The translations under genes and the position numbers were made by a program. A DNA stretch of 64,000 nt, from positions 124,001 through 188,000 of the forward strand of contig JBEKBX010000001.1 in NCBI GenBank assembly GCA_050015175.1. The letters are read 5' to 3'. The first letter of the stretch is position 1; every line of letters begins with the position of its first letter. This DNA comes from Fen-455 sp050015175. Lineage in GTDB: Bacteria; Actinomycetota; Acidimicrobiia; Acidimicrobiales; Bog-793. The notes under the pieces were generated by a model that searched no databases, had not been told where the DNA came from, and saw nothing but the letters and a program-made list of their open reading frames with translations. Below are positions 18,375 to 27,658 of this stretch, in pieces.

Positions 18375-19677
18375 CGGAAGGGAACGGGCAGCCGCCCTCT
18401 TTTACGTGCACGAGCAGCTCGTCGGGGAACATCTTGGCCACCGAGACGATCGAAGGGGGAATGGACGGGCCGAACACGCAGATCGTCGTCTGTTTAGGCG
18501 GCCAGGTGAGGCCGGGCGAGATGTTGTCGCAGGCGTCGAGCACGAGAGCGATGTCCTCCTCGCGGCCGAGGCCGTTCTCGAGGCGGTGCATGATCTTCTC
18601 GATCCAGCCGCTGCCCTCCCTGCACGGCGTGCACTGCCCGCAGGACTCGCGGTTGAAGAACCGGGCAATGCGCCAAGCGGCCCGGACAGGGCAGGTGTCG
18701 GAGTCCATGACGACGACCGAGCCCGACCCGAGCATCGAGCCGGCCTGCCCGACCGCATCCTGGTTCAGCCCCAGATCGAGCTGCTCGGGGCCGAACCACG
18801 GCGACGAGACGCCGCCGGGGATGAAGGCGCGCAGCTGCTTGCCGCGGGCTATGCCGCCACCGAGCGAGGGGTCGTAGATGAGGTCCCGGAACGTCGTCTT
18901 GGACATCTCGATCTCGAACCACCCAGGGTGCTCGACGCGCCCGGACAGGGCGAACAGCCGTGTCCCGGTCGAGGATCCCTCACCGAGCGCCGCAAACGCA
19001 TCGCCGCCGTGGACGACGATCCAGGGCAGACTGGAGACGGTCTCGACGTTGTTGACGACGGTCGGTTCCCCGTAGAGGCCGACCGCGGCGGGGAAATAGG
19101 GCGGCTTGATCCGCGGGAAGCCGCGCTTTCCTTCGAGGCTCTCCAAGAGCGCGGTCTCCTCACCGCAGATGTAGGCACCCGCACCGGGATGGATCACGAT
19201 GTCCAGCGCGTAGCCGCTGCCGAGCACGTCGGCGCCGAGGGCACCGTGGGCGTAGGCCTCGTTGCACGCCTGCTGCAGACGCTCAAAGCCGAGGGCGAAC
19301 TCTCCCCGGCAGTAAATGAACGCCAGCTCCACCCCGGTCGCGTAGGCCGCTATCGCGGTCCCCTCGATGATCTGGTGCGGATCGCTCTCGATCAGCATGT
19401 GGTCCTTGAAGGTCGCGGGCTCGCTCTCGTCGCCGTTCACCACCAGATAGGTCGTCGCGGCCTTCCGCAGCATCGACCACTTGCGGCCTGCGGGGAACCC
19501 GGCCCCGCCGCGTCCGAGCAGACTCGCCTTGTTGACCTCGGCGGCGACATCGGCCGGAGTCATCGACAGCGCCTTGCGGAGCCCCTCGTACCCGCCTGTG
19601 GCGAGGTAGCGCTCGAGGGTGAACGAGTCCGGGAGCCCGACTCGCGACGTGACGATCCGAGGAGCTTTCGTGATCAC
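18355..19677 (-). CDS. nuoF: NADH-quinone oxidoreductase subunit F
   Basis: NADH- and FMN-binding subunit, 440 aa. GRGGAGFPAGRKWS (NADH site), GDESEPATFKDH (FMN site) and ESCGQCTPCREGSGW (cluster N3) are visible. The GTG at 19677 overlaps the nuoE stop as GTGA and gives the usual family length; a longer in-frame reading would run through nuoE. Confidence 0.96.
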   Translation of the reverse strand: MITKAPRIVTSRVGLPDSFTLERYLATGGYEGLRKALSMTPADVAAEVNKASLLGRGGAGFPAGRKWSMLRKAATTYLVVNGDESEPATFKDHMLIESDPHQIIEGTAIAAYATGVELAFIYCRGEFALGFERLQQACNEAYAHGALGADVLGSGYALDIVIHPGAGAYICGEETALLESLEGKRGFPRIKPPYFPAAVGLYGEPTVVNNVETVSSLPWIVVHGGDAFAALGEGSSTGTRLFALSGRVEHPGWFEIEMSKTTFRDLIYDPSLGGGIARGKQLRAFIPGGVSSPWFGPEQLDLGLNQDAVGQAGSMLGSGSVVVMDSDTCPVRAAWRIARFFNRESCGQCTPCREGSGWIEKIMHRLENGLGREEDIALVLDACDNISPGLTWPPKQTTICVFGPSIPPSIVSVAKMFPDELLVHVKEGGCPFPSDAVRRG

Positions 19678-20270
19678 TCGGGCACCGTCCCTGTCGATGG
19701 GGCCCGGGGACCCGATCTCGCCTCTCGGGCGGGCAGGCCCACGCTGCGCTCGACACGACTCAGGACCCCGTGCGCGGGCACGGTCTCGCCCAAGCGGCCC
19801 GAGCGCAGATCCTCTGTCAGGGCGTCGAACCGGTCTGGGTCCACGGGGCCGAAGAAGCGGTGGTTCACCTGCACGCACGGGGCGCGGTCGCAGCCCGCCA
19901 GGCACTCGGCCTCCTCGAGGGTGAACTCGCCATCGGCCGTCGTCTGGCCGACCGAGATGCCGAGCGAGGCCTCGGCATGATCGATGACCTCGTAGGCGCC
20001 GGCGAGCATGCAGGCGATGTTCGTGCAGACGGTGACGACGTGACGGCCGACCGGCTCGGTGTGCAGCATGTCGTAAAAGCTGGCAGTTCCCCGCACCTCG
20101 GCCGGCGTGCACCCGAGGAGCCCCGCGATGTCCTCCATCGCCTCTTCGGTGAGCCAACCGTCCTGTGCCTGGGCCAGGTGGCATAGCGGTATGAGCGCGG
20201 AACGACGCTTCGGATAACAGGCCACGATCGCCTCGGCCCTCTGGCGGTTGTCGGCGGACAGGCGCGCCAT
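19674..20270 (-). CDS. nuoE: NADH-quinone oxidoreductase subunit E
   Basis: 24-kDa subunit with one 2Fe-2S cluster (N1a), 198 aa. The four Cys ligands are in CTNIAC and CLAGC. It has a longer, basic C-terminal tail than typical members. Its ATG shares one base with the nuoD stop. Confidence 0.95.
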   Translation of the reverse strand: MARLSADNRQRAEAIVACYPKRRSALIPLCHLAQAQDGWLTEEAMEDIAGLLGCTPAEVRGTASFYDMLHTEPVGRHVVTVCTNIACMLAGAYEVIDHAEASLGISVGQTTADGEFTLEEAECLAGCDRAPCVQVNHRFFGPVDPDRFDALTEDLRSGRLGETVPAHGVLSRVERSVGLPAREARSGPRAPSTGTVPE

Positions 20271-21598
20271 CAGCGGTCCACCTCACCCATCACCGGGTCG
20301 ACCGAGGAGATGACCGCGACAGCGTCCGCGATCAACCCGCCACGCAGCAGCGGCGGAAGGCTCTGGAGGTTCACGAAGCTCGGTGCCCTTATGTGCATCC
20401 GGTAGGGCTTGTTCGACCCGTCCGCTACGAGGTAGCAGCCCAGCTCGCCACGGGGGGACTCGATGGCCGTGTACACCTCTCCGGCGGGGACCTCGAAGCC
20501 TCTCGTGAAGATCTTGAAGTGGTGGATGAGCGCCTCCATCGATTCGTCGATGCGCGCCCGTGGCGGTGGCGTCACCTTCTTGTCCTGGGCCCGGTAGTCA
20601 CCGGACGGCATGTTCTCGACGCATTGGCGAACGATCTTGCACGACTCCCGGATCTCGTTGAGGCGCACGGCGTACCGGTCGAAGGTGTCCCCGACGGTGC
20701 CGACGATGACGTCGAAATCGACCTCGTCGTAAGCGAGATAGGGCATCGCGCGGCGGAGGTCCCAGGCCACGCCCGACGCCCTGAGTATCGGCCCTGTGGC
20801 GGACATCGCTATGGCGAGCTCCGGCGAGATGACCCCTACGCCTTCTGTACGGTGCTTGAAGATGGGCTGGCCGGTGAATATCTCGTCGTACTCGTCGACG
20901 CGCCCGGGGATGGTCTCGACGATGGCCATGACGTCGTCCTCCCACCCGTCGGGCAGGTCCGCGGCGACGCCGCCGGGACGGATGTAGTCATGGTTCATGC
21001 GAAGGCCGGTCGTCTTCTCGAAGAACGACAGGATCATCTCGCGGTCTCGAAAGCCGTAGATCATCATCGAGGTCGACGCGAGATCCATGCCGTTGGTGGC
21101 CATCCACAAAACGTGTGAGGAGATGCGGTTGAGCTCTGTCATGAGCATCCGGATCCAGGTCGCGCGGGGCGGGATCTCGATCTGGAGCAGTGCCTCGGCG
21201 GCGAGCGAGAAGACGAGCTCGTTGTGCAAGGGCGCCAGGTAGTCCATGCGCGTCACGTTCGTCGCGCCCTGGACGTAGGTGAGCTCCTCGCCGGTCTTCT
21301 CCATGCCGGTGTGCAGGTAGCCGATGATGGGCTTGGACCGCAGCACGGTCTCGCCCTCGAGCTCCATCATGATGCGGAGCACGCCATGGGTCGAGGGGTG
21401 TTGCGGGCCCATGTTGATGATCATCGTCTCGTCTTCGCCGAACTCGACGTCGATGTCGCCCGGCACCAGCACCGGACCTTCGGGCAGGCGGATGGGCGAG
21501 CCCTCTTCGATCGCGAGCACGACCGGGTCGGTCTCGTCGCGCTCTTGCAGCTCCTGGAGGCCTTCGGAGGTCTCCGCCTTGAGCTCCTCGTCGTTCAC
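20270..21598 (-). CDS. nuoD: NADH-quinone oxidoreductase subunit D
   Basis: 49-kDa subunit lining the quinone site, 442 aa. NMGPQHPSTHGVLRI, GYLHTGMEKTGEELTY and the C-terminal segment SVDPVMGEVDR are diagnostic. The GTG at 21598 overlaps the nuoC stop as GTGA, giving about 45 variable residues before the conserved domain. Confidence 0.96.
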   Translation of the reverse strand: MNDEELKAETSEGLQELQERDETDPVVLAIEEGSPIRLPEGPVLVPGDIDVEFGEDETMIINMGPQHPSTHGVLRIMMELEGETVLRSKPIIGYLHTGMEKTGEELTYVQGATNVTRMDYLAPLHNELVFSLAAEALLQIEIPPRATWIRMLMTELNRISSHVLWMATNGMDLASTSMMIYGFRDREMILSFFEKTTGLRMNHDYIRPGGVAADLPDGWEDDVMAIVETIPGRVDEYDEIFTGQPIFKHRTEGVGVISPELAIAMSATGPILRASGVAWDLRRAMPYLAYDEVDFDVIVGTVGDTFDRYAVRLNEIRESCKIVRQCVENMPSGDYRAQDKKVTPPPRARIDESMEALIHHFKIFTRGFEVPAGEVYTAIESPRGELGCYLVADGSNKPYRMHIRAPSFVNLQSLPPLLRGGLIADAVAVISSVDPVMGEVDR

Positions 21599-22101
21599 CG
21601 TGGACCCGGCGCTTCCTTGAACTGCACCGGCACGCGCCCGACCGAGTAGTCCTTGCGCAGCGGGTGCCCCTCCCAGTCGTCCGGCATGAGGATCCGTGTT
21701 TGGTCCGGATGCCCCTCGAAGCAAACCCCGAACAGGTCGAACGCCTCCCGTTCCATGTTCTCGGTGCCGGGGTAGATGTCGAACAGCGTCGGGACCACGG
21801 GGTCGGTCTCGGGGACCTGGACCCGCAGGCGGACCCTTTGATGGTGCTCGAGGGAAAGCAGGTTGACGACGATCTCGAAGCGCTCGGCCCTCACGCCCTC
21901 GGGCAGCGGTCGATCGAGGTGGCGCAGGTAGTCGACCGCACAGAGGTCCGCGCACATCTCAAAACCGACGTCTTTGAGCGCGCCGGCCACCTCGAGGTAG
22001 CGCTCGCGCGTCACGTGGAGCACCTCCTGGCCGTCCACCCCGCTCGAGGTGATCTCGCCCAGGCCGGCCAGCTCGGCCGCGCTCGCGCCACCGGTCGCCA
22101 T
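21595..22101 (-). CDS. nuoC: NADH-quinone oxidoreductase subunit C
   Basis: 30-kDa subunit of the connecting module, 168 aa. The signature EREAFDLFGVCFEGHPD followed by DDWEGHPLRKDY is intact. The start ATG at 22101 shares one base with the nuoB stop. Confidence 0.95.
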   Translation of the reverse strand: MATGGASAAELAGLGEITSSGVDGQEVLHVTRERYLEVAGALKDVGFEMCADLCAVDYLRHLDRPLPEGVRAERFEIVVNLLSLEHHQRVRLRVQVPETDPVVPTLFDIYPGTENMEREAFDLFGVCFEGHPDQTRILMPDDWEGHPLRKDYSVGRVPVQFKEAPGPR

Positions 22102-22676
22102 CAGCGGGGCGTCCCCAGGCGCACGGCCCCCGACGGGGGTGCGACCCAGCCGGAGGGCGCCGGCTCCGACGCGAGGTCAATGCCGGCTCCCGTCTCACCC
22201 GGGCGCCGGTTGGTGATCTCGCCCAGGCGGATCTTCTCGTGCAAAGTCAAGATGGCGTGGATGAGCGTCTGGGGCCCGGGCGGGCATCCTGGGGCGTACA
22301 CGTCGACGGGGACGATCTGGTCGACCCCCTGGACGATGGCGTAGTTGTTGAACATCCCGCCGCTCGAGGCGCACACGCCCATCGAGATGACCCACTTCGG
22401 CTCGACCATCTGGTCGTAGACCTGCCGCAGCACAGGCGCCATCTTCTGCGAGACGCGACCGGCGACGACCATGAGGTCGGCCTGGCGCGGCGAGCCGCGG
22501 AAAACCTCCATGCCGAAACGCGCCAGGTCGAAGTCGGCTGCGCCGGTCGCCATCATCTCGATCGCGCAACATGCGAGGCCGAACGTGGCCGGCCAGACGC
22601 TGGAGCGGCGCGCCCACTTCACCAGATCCTCGAGCGAGCCTGTGAGGAAGTTGTGGTTCAGGTTTTCGAGGCCCAT
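22101..22676 (-). CDS. nuoB: NADH-quinone oxidoreductase subunit B
   Basis: Carries the terminal cluster N2 that reduces quinone, 191 aa. The ligands are in FGLACCAIEMM, MGVCASSGG and YAPGCPPGP. The ATG at 22676 gives the expected N-terminus (MGLENLNHNF) 14 bp after the nuoA stop; no strong ribosome site is visible. Confidence 0.96.
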   Translation of the reverse strand: MGLENLNHNFLTGSLEDLVKWARRSSVWPATFGLACCAIEMMATGAADFDLARFGMEVFRGSPRQADLMVVAGRVSQKMAPVLRQVYDQMVEPKWVISMGVCASSGGMFNNYAIVQGVDQIVPVDVYAPGCPPGPQTLIHAILTLHEKIRLGEITNRRPGETGAGIDLASEPAPSGWVAPPSGAVRLGTPR

Positions 22677-22690
22677 GCCTGCGACTCGCT

Positions 22691-23146
22691 CTACGCTGCT
22701 TCGTCGCTCGACGGCCCGATATGGCGGACTGTCGACGACGAGGTTCGGACGGCATCGGACTCGACCGGGCGGACCCGCTTGAGGGGCCCCCAGTCGAGGG
22801 CGCCGTTTGCCACCAGGTAGATGAAAGGCACGAACACCGAAGCGGCGAACACCAGGATCTCGACCAGGCCGAACCGGCCCAGGCCCCCCGAGTCCACGGC
22901 CCAGGGGAACAGGAAGATGATCTCGATGTCCACTACCACAAAAGCCATCGCGATCAGGTAGAAGCGCACCGGAAAGCGACGCGCCGGCTCGTGGGTCGGC
23001 ACGATGCCGCACTCGTACGGCGCCTCCTTGGCGGCGGTCGGTCGCTGGGGCGCGAGCAGCTTGGACGCGGCAAAAGAAAGGCCCGCGAATGCGATCCCGA
23101 GCACGATCATGAAAAAAATGGGGAGGTAGCTGTCGAGGCTGCCCAT
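22691..23146 (-). CDS. nuoA: NADH-quinone oxidoreductase subunit A
   Basis: First gene of the nuo operon, 151 aa, with three TM helices and the conserved loop YECGIVPTHEPARRFPVRFY. It is a membrane subunit near the quinone cavity. The ATG at 23146 gives the expected N-terminus. No Shine-Dalgarno sequence precedes it; a perfect inverted repeat lies 7 bp upstream. Confidence 0.94.
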   Translation of the reverse strand: MGSLDSYLPIFFMIVLGIAFAGLSFAASKLLAPQRPTAAKEAPYECGIVPTHEPARRFPVRFYLIAMAFVVVDIEIIFLFPWAVDSGGLGRFGLVEILVFAASVFVPFIYLVANGALDWGPLKRVRPVESDAVRTSSSTVRHIGPSSDEAA

Positions 23147-23153
23147 AATGCTG

Positions 23154-23171
23154 GCGTGGTTTCTACCACGC
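23154..23171. promoter_or_regulatory. inverted repeat in the nuoA 5' region
   Basis: GCGTGGT-ttct-ACCACGC is a perfect 7-bp inverted repeat ending 8 bp before the nuoA start codon and 59 bp before the divergent reductase. It occupies the position where a ribosome-binding site would be expected. It could be an operator shared by both directions or an RNA hairpin controlling nuoA translation. It does not match the Rex consensus. Confidence 0.5.
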
Positions 23172-23217
23172 GCGCCCCACGGCGAGCACATCGGGGCCGG
23201 TCGCGAGGCGCCGCTCC

Positions 23218-23223
23218 TATCAT
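23218..23223 (+). promoter_or_regulatory. -10 element, leaderless promoter of the reductase
   Basis: TATCAT lies 6 nt before the ATG at 23230, which has no Shine-Dalgarno sequence, so the transcript probably begins at or near the start codon. Confidence 0.5.
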
Positions 23224-23229
23224 GCTCGC

Positions 23230-24738
23230 ATGACCGCAGCCAAGTTCTCCGCGGCGGAGCTGCAGCCTCCCCGTCCCGACCGGTACGAATGCGACGTCCT
23301 GGTGGTGGGAGGAGGACCGGCTGGCGCCGCCGCCGCGTACTGGCTCGCGAGCTCGGGCATCGACGTGCTCGTCGTCGAGAAGAAGCACTACCCCCGGGAG
23401 AAGCCCTGCGGAGACGGCCTCACGCCGCGCTCTGTCCATCAGCTCGAGCAGATGGGTCTCGGCGCCGAGCTGGCGTCACACCACCGCTACCGGGGCCTGC
23501 GGACCAACGCCTACGGGCGAACGATCGCCATGGACTGGCCCGAGCACCCCGTCCTGCCCGCGCACGGTTACGTGATCACGCGCGCCGACCTCGACGGGCT
23601 CGTAGCCGCTCGTGCCGAGAAGGCGGGCGCGGTGCTCTGGCAGGGTGCCGAGGCGGTTGCACCCCTGTCGGCGATGGGCTTGCCCATCGGGAGCGATCCG
23701 ATCCCGGTACGTCGTGGTTCGCCCTTGCGACGGGCCGGCGGCGCCATCGTGAGCGACAAGGCACGCGCGACCTCCACCGAGGTCCGGGCCCGGTACGTGA
23801 TCGTGGCCGACGGGTCGTTGTCCCGGTTCGGCCGGGCACTGGGGACCGGTCGCAACCGGGACTGGCCTCAGGGCATGGCGCTTCGCGGCTACTACCGTTC
23901 GCCACGCAGCTCCGAGGAGTACATCGACTCGTTCCTCGACATCCGTGATGCTGCCGGCAGGGCCGTGCCCGGCTACGGCTGGATCTTCCCGCTCGGGGAC
24001 GGCCGGGTGAACGTCGGAGTGGGCCTGCTGTCCACCATGGGTCAGGGCAAGCACGTCAACACCACCAAGCTCATGGACGACTTCGTCGCGCAGGTGCCGG
24101 CGTCGTGGTGCCTCGACCCGCGGAGTTCCTGCGGTGCACCGGTCGGCGGCCGCCTCCCGATGGGCCTCGGCGTCGGCCCGCGCGTCGGCCCGGACTGCGT
24201 CGTCGTCGGCGATGCCTCGGGCGTCATCAACCCGTTCAACGGCGAGGGCATCGCCTACGCCTACGAGACGGGCCGCCTGGCCGCGGGCGCCGTCTCGGAC
24301 GCGCTCGAAGCCGGCGACACGGGCCCGCTGGCCGCCTACGAACAATCCCTGCAGGACGTCTACGGCCTTTACTACCGGGTGGGCCGGGCGTTCATCGGCG
24401 TGCTCTCCCGGCCCGGGGTGATGCGGACCTGTGTCAACACCGGCATGTACAGCCGCCCCATCATGGAGTGGCTGCTCCGGATCATGGCGAACCTCCTGCA
24501 GCCCCACGAGCTGGGACCGGCCGAAGCCGTGTACAAGGCGGTCGTCGCTCTGGCGCGTCAGATCCCCGAGCACTGGGCACCCGGCGCCTCGGCCACCTCC
24601 AGCGCCGCGGCGGCCGCGGCCTCGATCGTGCGATCGATGTCCTCGGGCGAGTGCGCCAGCGACACGAAGGCGATCTCGTACGGGCTCGGGGCGAGCGCGA
24701 CGCCGCGTGCGAGCATGGCCCTGAAAAACGGGGCGTAG
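23230..24738 (+). CDS. geranylgeranyl reductase family FAD-dependent oxidoreductase
   Basis: 502 aa. The N-terminus carries the FAD Rossmann motif VVGGGPAGAAAA, then YPREKPCGDGLTPRS (hallmark of the family) and, near residue 325, GDASGVINPFNGEGIAYA, which binds the flavin. Family members saturate isoprenoid chains of menaquinone or archaeal-type lipids. Placement divergent from nuoA suggests a role in the menaquinone pool, as with mycobacterial MenJ; that is inference. The last 60 residues (after about 442) are Ala/Ser rich and read through 181 bp antisense to hemL, so the original stop may have been lost. Confidence 0.85.
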   Translation: MTAAKFSAAELQPPRPDRYECDVLVVGGGPAGAAAAYWLASSGIDVLVVEKKHYPREKPCGDGLTPRSVHQLEQMGLGAELASHHRYRGLRTNAYGRTIAMDWPEHPVLPAHGYVITRADLDGLVAARAEKAGAVLWQGAEAVAPLSAMGLPIGSDPIPVRRGSPLRRAGGAIVSDKARATSTEVRARYVIVADGSLSRFGRALGTGRNRDWPQGMALRGYYRSPRSSEEYIDSFLDIRDAAGRAVPGYGWIFPLGDGRVNVGVGLLSTMGQGKHVNTTKLMDDFVAQVPASWCLDPRSSCGAPVGGRLPMGLGVGPRVGPDCVVVGDASGVINPFNGEGIAYAYETGRLAAGAVSDALEAGDTGPLAAYEQSLQDVYGLYYRVGRAFIGVLSRPGVMRTCVNTGMYSRPIMEWLLRIMANLLQPHELGPAEAVYKAVVALARQIPEHWAPGASATSSAAAAAASIVRSMSSGECASDTKAISYGLGASATPRASMALKNGA

Positions 24739-25883
24739 TACCCGGACCGGGCAGAGCGAACGGCGCCCTGGTAGTCCCGTACCGGCTCCTCAGAAAAGAA
24801 GACCGAAAGCAGGGTCCGAAAGCAAGGCACCTGCACGGGTAGCCCGCTTTGTCGGATCGCACGGCTGAGCCCGTCCGCCAGTCGCCCGACATTCGCCGCC
24901 AACTTCGCGTAATCCCCCTCGCCGAGGCGCTCCAGCACGGCGAGACCGGCCGCGGTCGCGAGAGGATTGCCCGACAAGGTGCCCGCCTGGTAGACGGGCC
25001 CGAGCGGGGCGAGCTGCGACATGACGTCACGCCGGCCCCCGAGCGCAGCAAGCGGCAGGCCTCCGCCGATCACCTTCCCGAAGCACCACAGGTCCGGCTG
25101 CACGCCGAGAGCCCCGGTGGCTCCGGCGCGTCCGACGCGGAAGCCGGTGATCACCTCGTCGAAGACGAGCAGGGCGCCGACGCGGTCGCAAGCGGCGCGG
25201 AGCCCTTCGAGATAGCCCGCAGCGGGGACGACGAGCCCCATGTTCGCCGCCACCGGCTCGACGATGACGCACGCGACCGAGTCGTCGATCACGGGGACCT
25301 CGTTGTAGGGCGCGACGATCGTGCCCGCCACGGCGCTCGGTGGCACGCCGGCCGAGTCCGGGAGGCCGAGAGTGGCAACGCCGCTTCCTCCCCCTGCCAA
25401 GAGGGCGTCGCTGTGGCCGTGGTAGCAGCCCGCGAACTTCACCACCCGCTCCCGGCCGGTCGCGGCGCGCGCGAGCCGGATGACCGTCATGGCGGCTTCG
25501 GTTCCCGACGACACGAGACGGACCTGGTCGCAACCCGGCACCGCCGCCGTGATCACCTGGGCGAGGCGGACCTCGCCTTCGGTAGGGGCGCCGTAGGTGG
25601 TGCCCCGCGACGCAGCCTCGGCAATCGCCTCGAGCACGGCCGGATGGGCATGACCCAGGATTGAGGCTCCCCAGGACTGGACGTAGTCGAGCAAGCGCCG
25701 TCCGTCGGCGTCCTCGACGAAGGCACCCTCGCCGCGGGCGACGAAGTACGGCGACCCGCCCACCGAGCCGAAGGCCCGTACCGGTGAGTCGACACCGCCC
25801 GGGATCACCCTGCAGGCCTGGGCGAACAGCTCCGCGCTGCGCGGACCAGCGGTGACGTGGCTTGCGACGGGATCCTCAGCCAC
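24558..25883 (-). CDS. hemL: glutamate-1-semialdehyde 2,1-aminomutase
   Basis: PLP enzyme converting glutamate-1-semialdehyde to 5-aminolevulinate, 441 aa. The PLP-lysine segment is WCFGKVIGGGLPLAA and the N-terminus has the expected IPGGVDSPVRAFGSVGGSP. The GTG at 25883 overlaps the end of hemB by 8 bp. Its 3' end is overlapped by the convergent reductase gene. Confidence 0.96.
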   Translation of the reverse strand: MAEDPVASHVTAGPRSAELFAQACRVIPGGVDSPVRAFGSVGGSPYFVARGEGAFVEDADGRRLLDYVQSWGASILGHAHPAVLEAIAEAASRGTTYGAPTEGEVRLAQVITAAVPGCDQVRLVSSGTEAAMTVIRLARAATGRERVVKFAGCYHGHSDALLAGGGSGVATLGLPDSAGVPPSAVAGTIVAPYNEVPVIDDSVACVIVEPVAANMGLVVPAAGYLEGLRAACDRVGALLVFDEVITGFRVGRAGATGALGVQPDLWCFGKVIGGGLPLAALGGRRDVMSQLAPLGPVYQAGTLSGNPLATAAGLAVLERLGEGDYAKLAANVGRLADGLSRAIRQSGLPVQVPCFRTLLSVFFSEEPVRDYQGAVRSARSGYYAPFFRAMLARGVALAPSPYEIAFVSLAHSPEDIDRTIEAAAAAALEVAEAPGAQCSGI

Positions 25884-26859
25884 CGAGCGCCTCGGCCACC
25901 TCGGCAGCGAAATAGGTGAGGATCACGTCCGCACCGGCTCGTTTGATCGCACCGAGATGCTCGAGCGCAACGGCTTGGCGGTCGATCCACCCACGTTCGG
26001 CCGCGGCCACGACCATGGCGTACTCGCCGCTCACGTTGTAGGCGGCCACAGGAACGTCGACCATCGACCGCACCGCGGCAATGACGTCGAGGTAAGCCAG
26101 CGCGGGTTTGACCATGATCAGGTCCGCGCCTTCGGCGACGTCGAGGCGCACCTCCTCGAGCGCTTCGCGGCGGTTCCTCGGGTCCTGTTGATAGCCCTTA
26201 CGGTCGCCACCGCCGACGATCGTCACGTCCACAGCGTCGCGGAACGGGCCGTACAGCGCGGAGGCGTACTTGGCCGAGTAGGCGAGTATCCCGACATCGG
26301 AGTGCCCCGAGGCGTCCAGTGCGGCGCGGATGGCGGCGACCTGGCCGTCCATCATCCCGCTCGGCGCCACGAGATGAGCACCCGCCTCGGCCTGGGCGAC
26401 GGCGACCTCGCCGTACCGCACGAGAGTGGCGTCGTTGTCGACCTCGCCCCGGTTGTCCAGTACGCCGCAGTGCCCGTGATCGGTGTACTCGTCGAGGCAG
26501 AGATCGGCGATGAGGACCATCTCGTCGCCGAGGCTTTCGCGAAGCTCCCTGAGCGCGACCTGAACGATGCCGTCTCGCTCCGACGCACCTGATCCGACCG
26601 GGTCCTTGCTGGCCGGCACTCCGAAAAGCACGAGGGCCCCTATGCCGAGCGACGCGAGCCTCTTGGCTTCGAGCACCAATGAGGCGACCGTGTGCTGTGA
26701 GACTCCCGGCACCGAGCCGATCGGCACGGGAGCGTCGATCGACTCACGGACGAACAGGGGCGCCACGAGGTCGTCTATCCGGAGTGAGGACTCGGCAACA
26801 AGACGGCGCATCGCCGGGAGCCGACGCAGCCGCCGCAGTCTGCGAGCAGGGAAGCCCAT
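25876..26859 (-). CDS. hemB: porphobilinogen synthase (delta-aminolevulinate dehydratase)
   Basis: Condenses two 5-aminolevulinate molecules to porphobilinogen, 327 aa. The two Schiff-base lysines are in YSAKYASALYGPFRDA and MVKPALAYLD. The segment LCLDEYTDHGHCG indicates a Mg-type site lacking the triple-Cys zinc cluster. A -10-like TAGGCT lies 7 nt before the ATG, so it may have its own leaderless promoter inside the hem cluster. Confidence 0.96.
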   Translation of the reverse strand: MGFPARRLRRLRRLPAMRRLVAESSLRIDDLVAPLFVRESIDAPVPIGSVPGVSQHTVASLVLEAKRLASLGIGALVLFGVPASKDPVGSGASERDGIVQVALRELRESLGDEMVLIADLCLDEYTDHGHCGVLDNRGEVDNDATLVRYGEVAVAQAEAGAHLVAPSGMMDGQVAAIRAALDASGHSDVGILAYSAKYASALYGPFRDAVDVTIVGGGDRKGYQQDPRNRREALEEVRLDVAEGADLIMVKPALAYLDVIAAVRSMVDVPVAAYNVSGEYAMVVAAAERGWIDRQAVALEHLGAIKRAGADVILTYFAAEVAEALGG

Positions 26860-26866
26860 CTCGCCG

Positions 26867-26872
26867 AGCCTA
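26867..26872 (-). promoter_or_regulatory. -10 element, internal leaderless promoter for hemB-hemL
   Basis: TAGGCT on the minus strand, 7 nt upstream of the hemB ATG and overlapping the end of hemD. No Shine-Dalgarno sequence separates it from the ATG. Confidence 0.4.
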
Positions 26873-27658
26873 CCTCCCGCCGTCCGGCGCGCCCTCTTGC
26901 TCCGCCCACAGGGCGAGGGCCCCCACCAGCCCCTCGACGGTGTGCACCGCTGCCACGATGTCGACGCTCAGACCGGCCTTCAGAGCCGCGCGGGCCGTGA
27001 CGGGACCTATGCACGCCACTACTGGTGGCACCAGCGCCGCACCGGCAAGCTCGAGGAAGCCGTTCACCGTCGACGGCGAGGTGAACGTGACTGCGTCGGC
27101 GTCTTCGAGGGACGCGAAGTCGTACGCGTCCAGTGTCGGCCGCACGGTCCGGTACGCCTCGACCACTTCGACGCGCCAGCCCTTGTCACGCAGGCCATTC
27201 GGCAGCACGTCGCGGGCATCGGCGGCGCACGGCAACAGGACCTGAGCCTCCCCCGGCCGTACCGGGTCGGGGAAGACCTCGACTAGCGACTCGGCGACGA
27301 AGCGCTCCGGAACGAGGTCGGCGACGACGTCGTGGCCGGCGAGCGCAGCGGCCGTGGCATCACCGATGGCAGCGACCTTGACCCCGCCGAGCGCCCGACC
27401 GCCTCCGAGGTGCCGCCAGCAGCGTTCCACGGCGTTCGCCGAGGTGAACACGACCCACTCGAACTCCTCGATGCGCGAGATCGCCCTGAGGAGTGCCGCA
27501 CCCTGGTCGAGCGGGTCGGCGATCTCGATGACGGGCACCTCCAAGACGCGGGCCCCCGCATCAGCGAGCCTTTCCGCCATGCTCGAGGACTGTGCGCGCG
27601 ACCGTGTCACGATCACGCGCCAGCCCGACAGAGCGCCGGGCGGCGCCGTAGGGTTCAC
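26870..27658 (-). CDS. hemD: uroporphyrinogen-III synthase
   Basis: Closes and inverts ring D of the linear tetrapyrrole, 262 aa. The family is poorly conserved; recognisable segments are RVIVTRSRAQSSSMAERL, VVFTSANAVERCW, FTSPSTVNGFLE and CIGPVTARAALKAGL. The GTG at 27658 overlaps the hemC stop as GTGA. It lies between hemC and hemB, as in other actinobacteria. Confidence 0.9.
   Translation of the reverse strand: MNPTAPPGALSGWRVIVTRSRAQSSSMAERLADAGARVLEVPVIEIADPLDQGAALLRAISRIEEFEWVVFTSANAVERCWRHLGGGRALGGVKVAAIGDATAAALAGHDVVADLVPERFVAESLVEVFPDPVRPGEAQVLLPCAADARDVLPNGLRDKGWRVEVVEAYRTVRPTLDAYDFASLEDADAVTFTSPSTVNGFLELAGAALVPPVVACIGPVTARAALKAGLSVDIVAAVHTVEGLVGALALWAEQEGAPDGGR

Noticed and set aside
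23154..23171. Rex operator at nuoA
   Set aside because: The repeat lacks the TGTGA/TCACA half-sites, so Rex control of nuo is not supported by this sequence.
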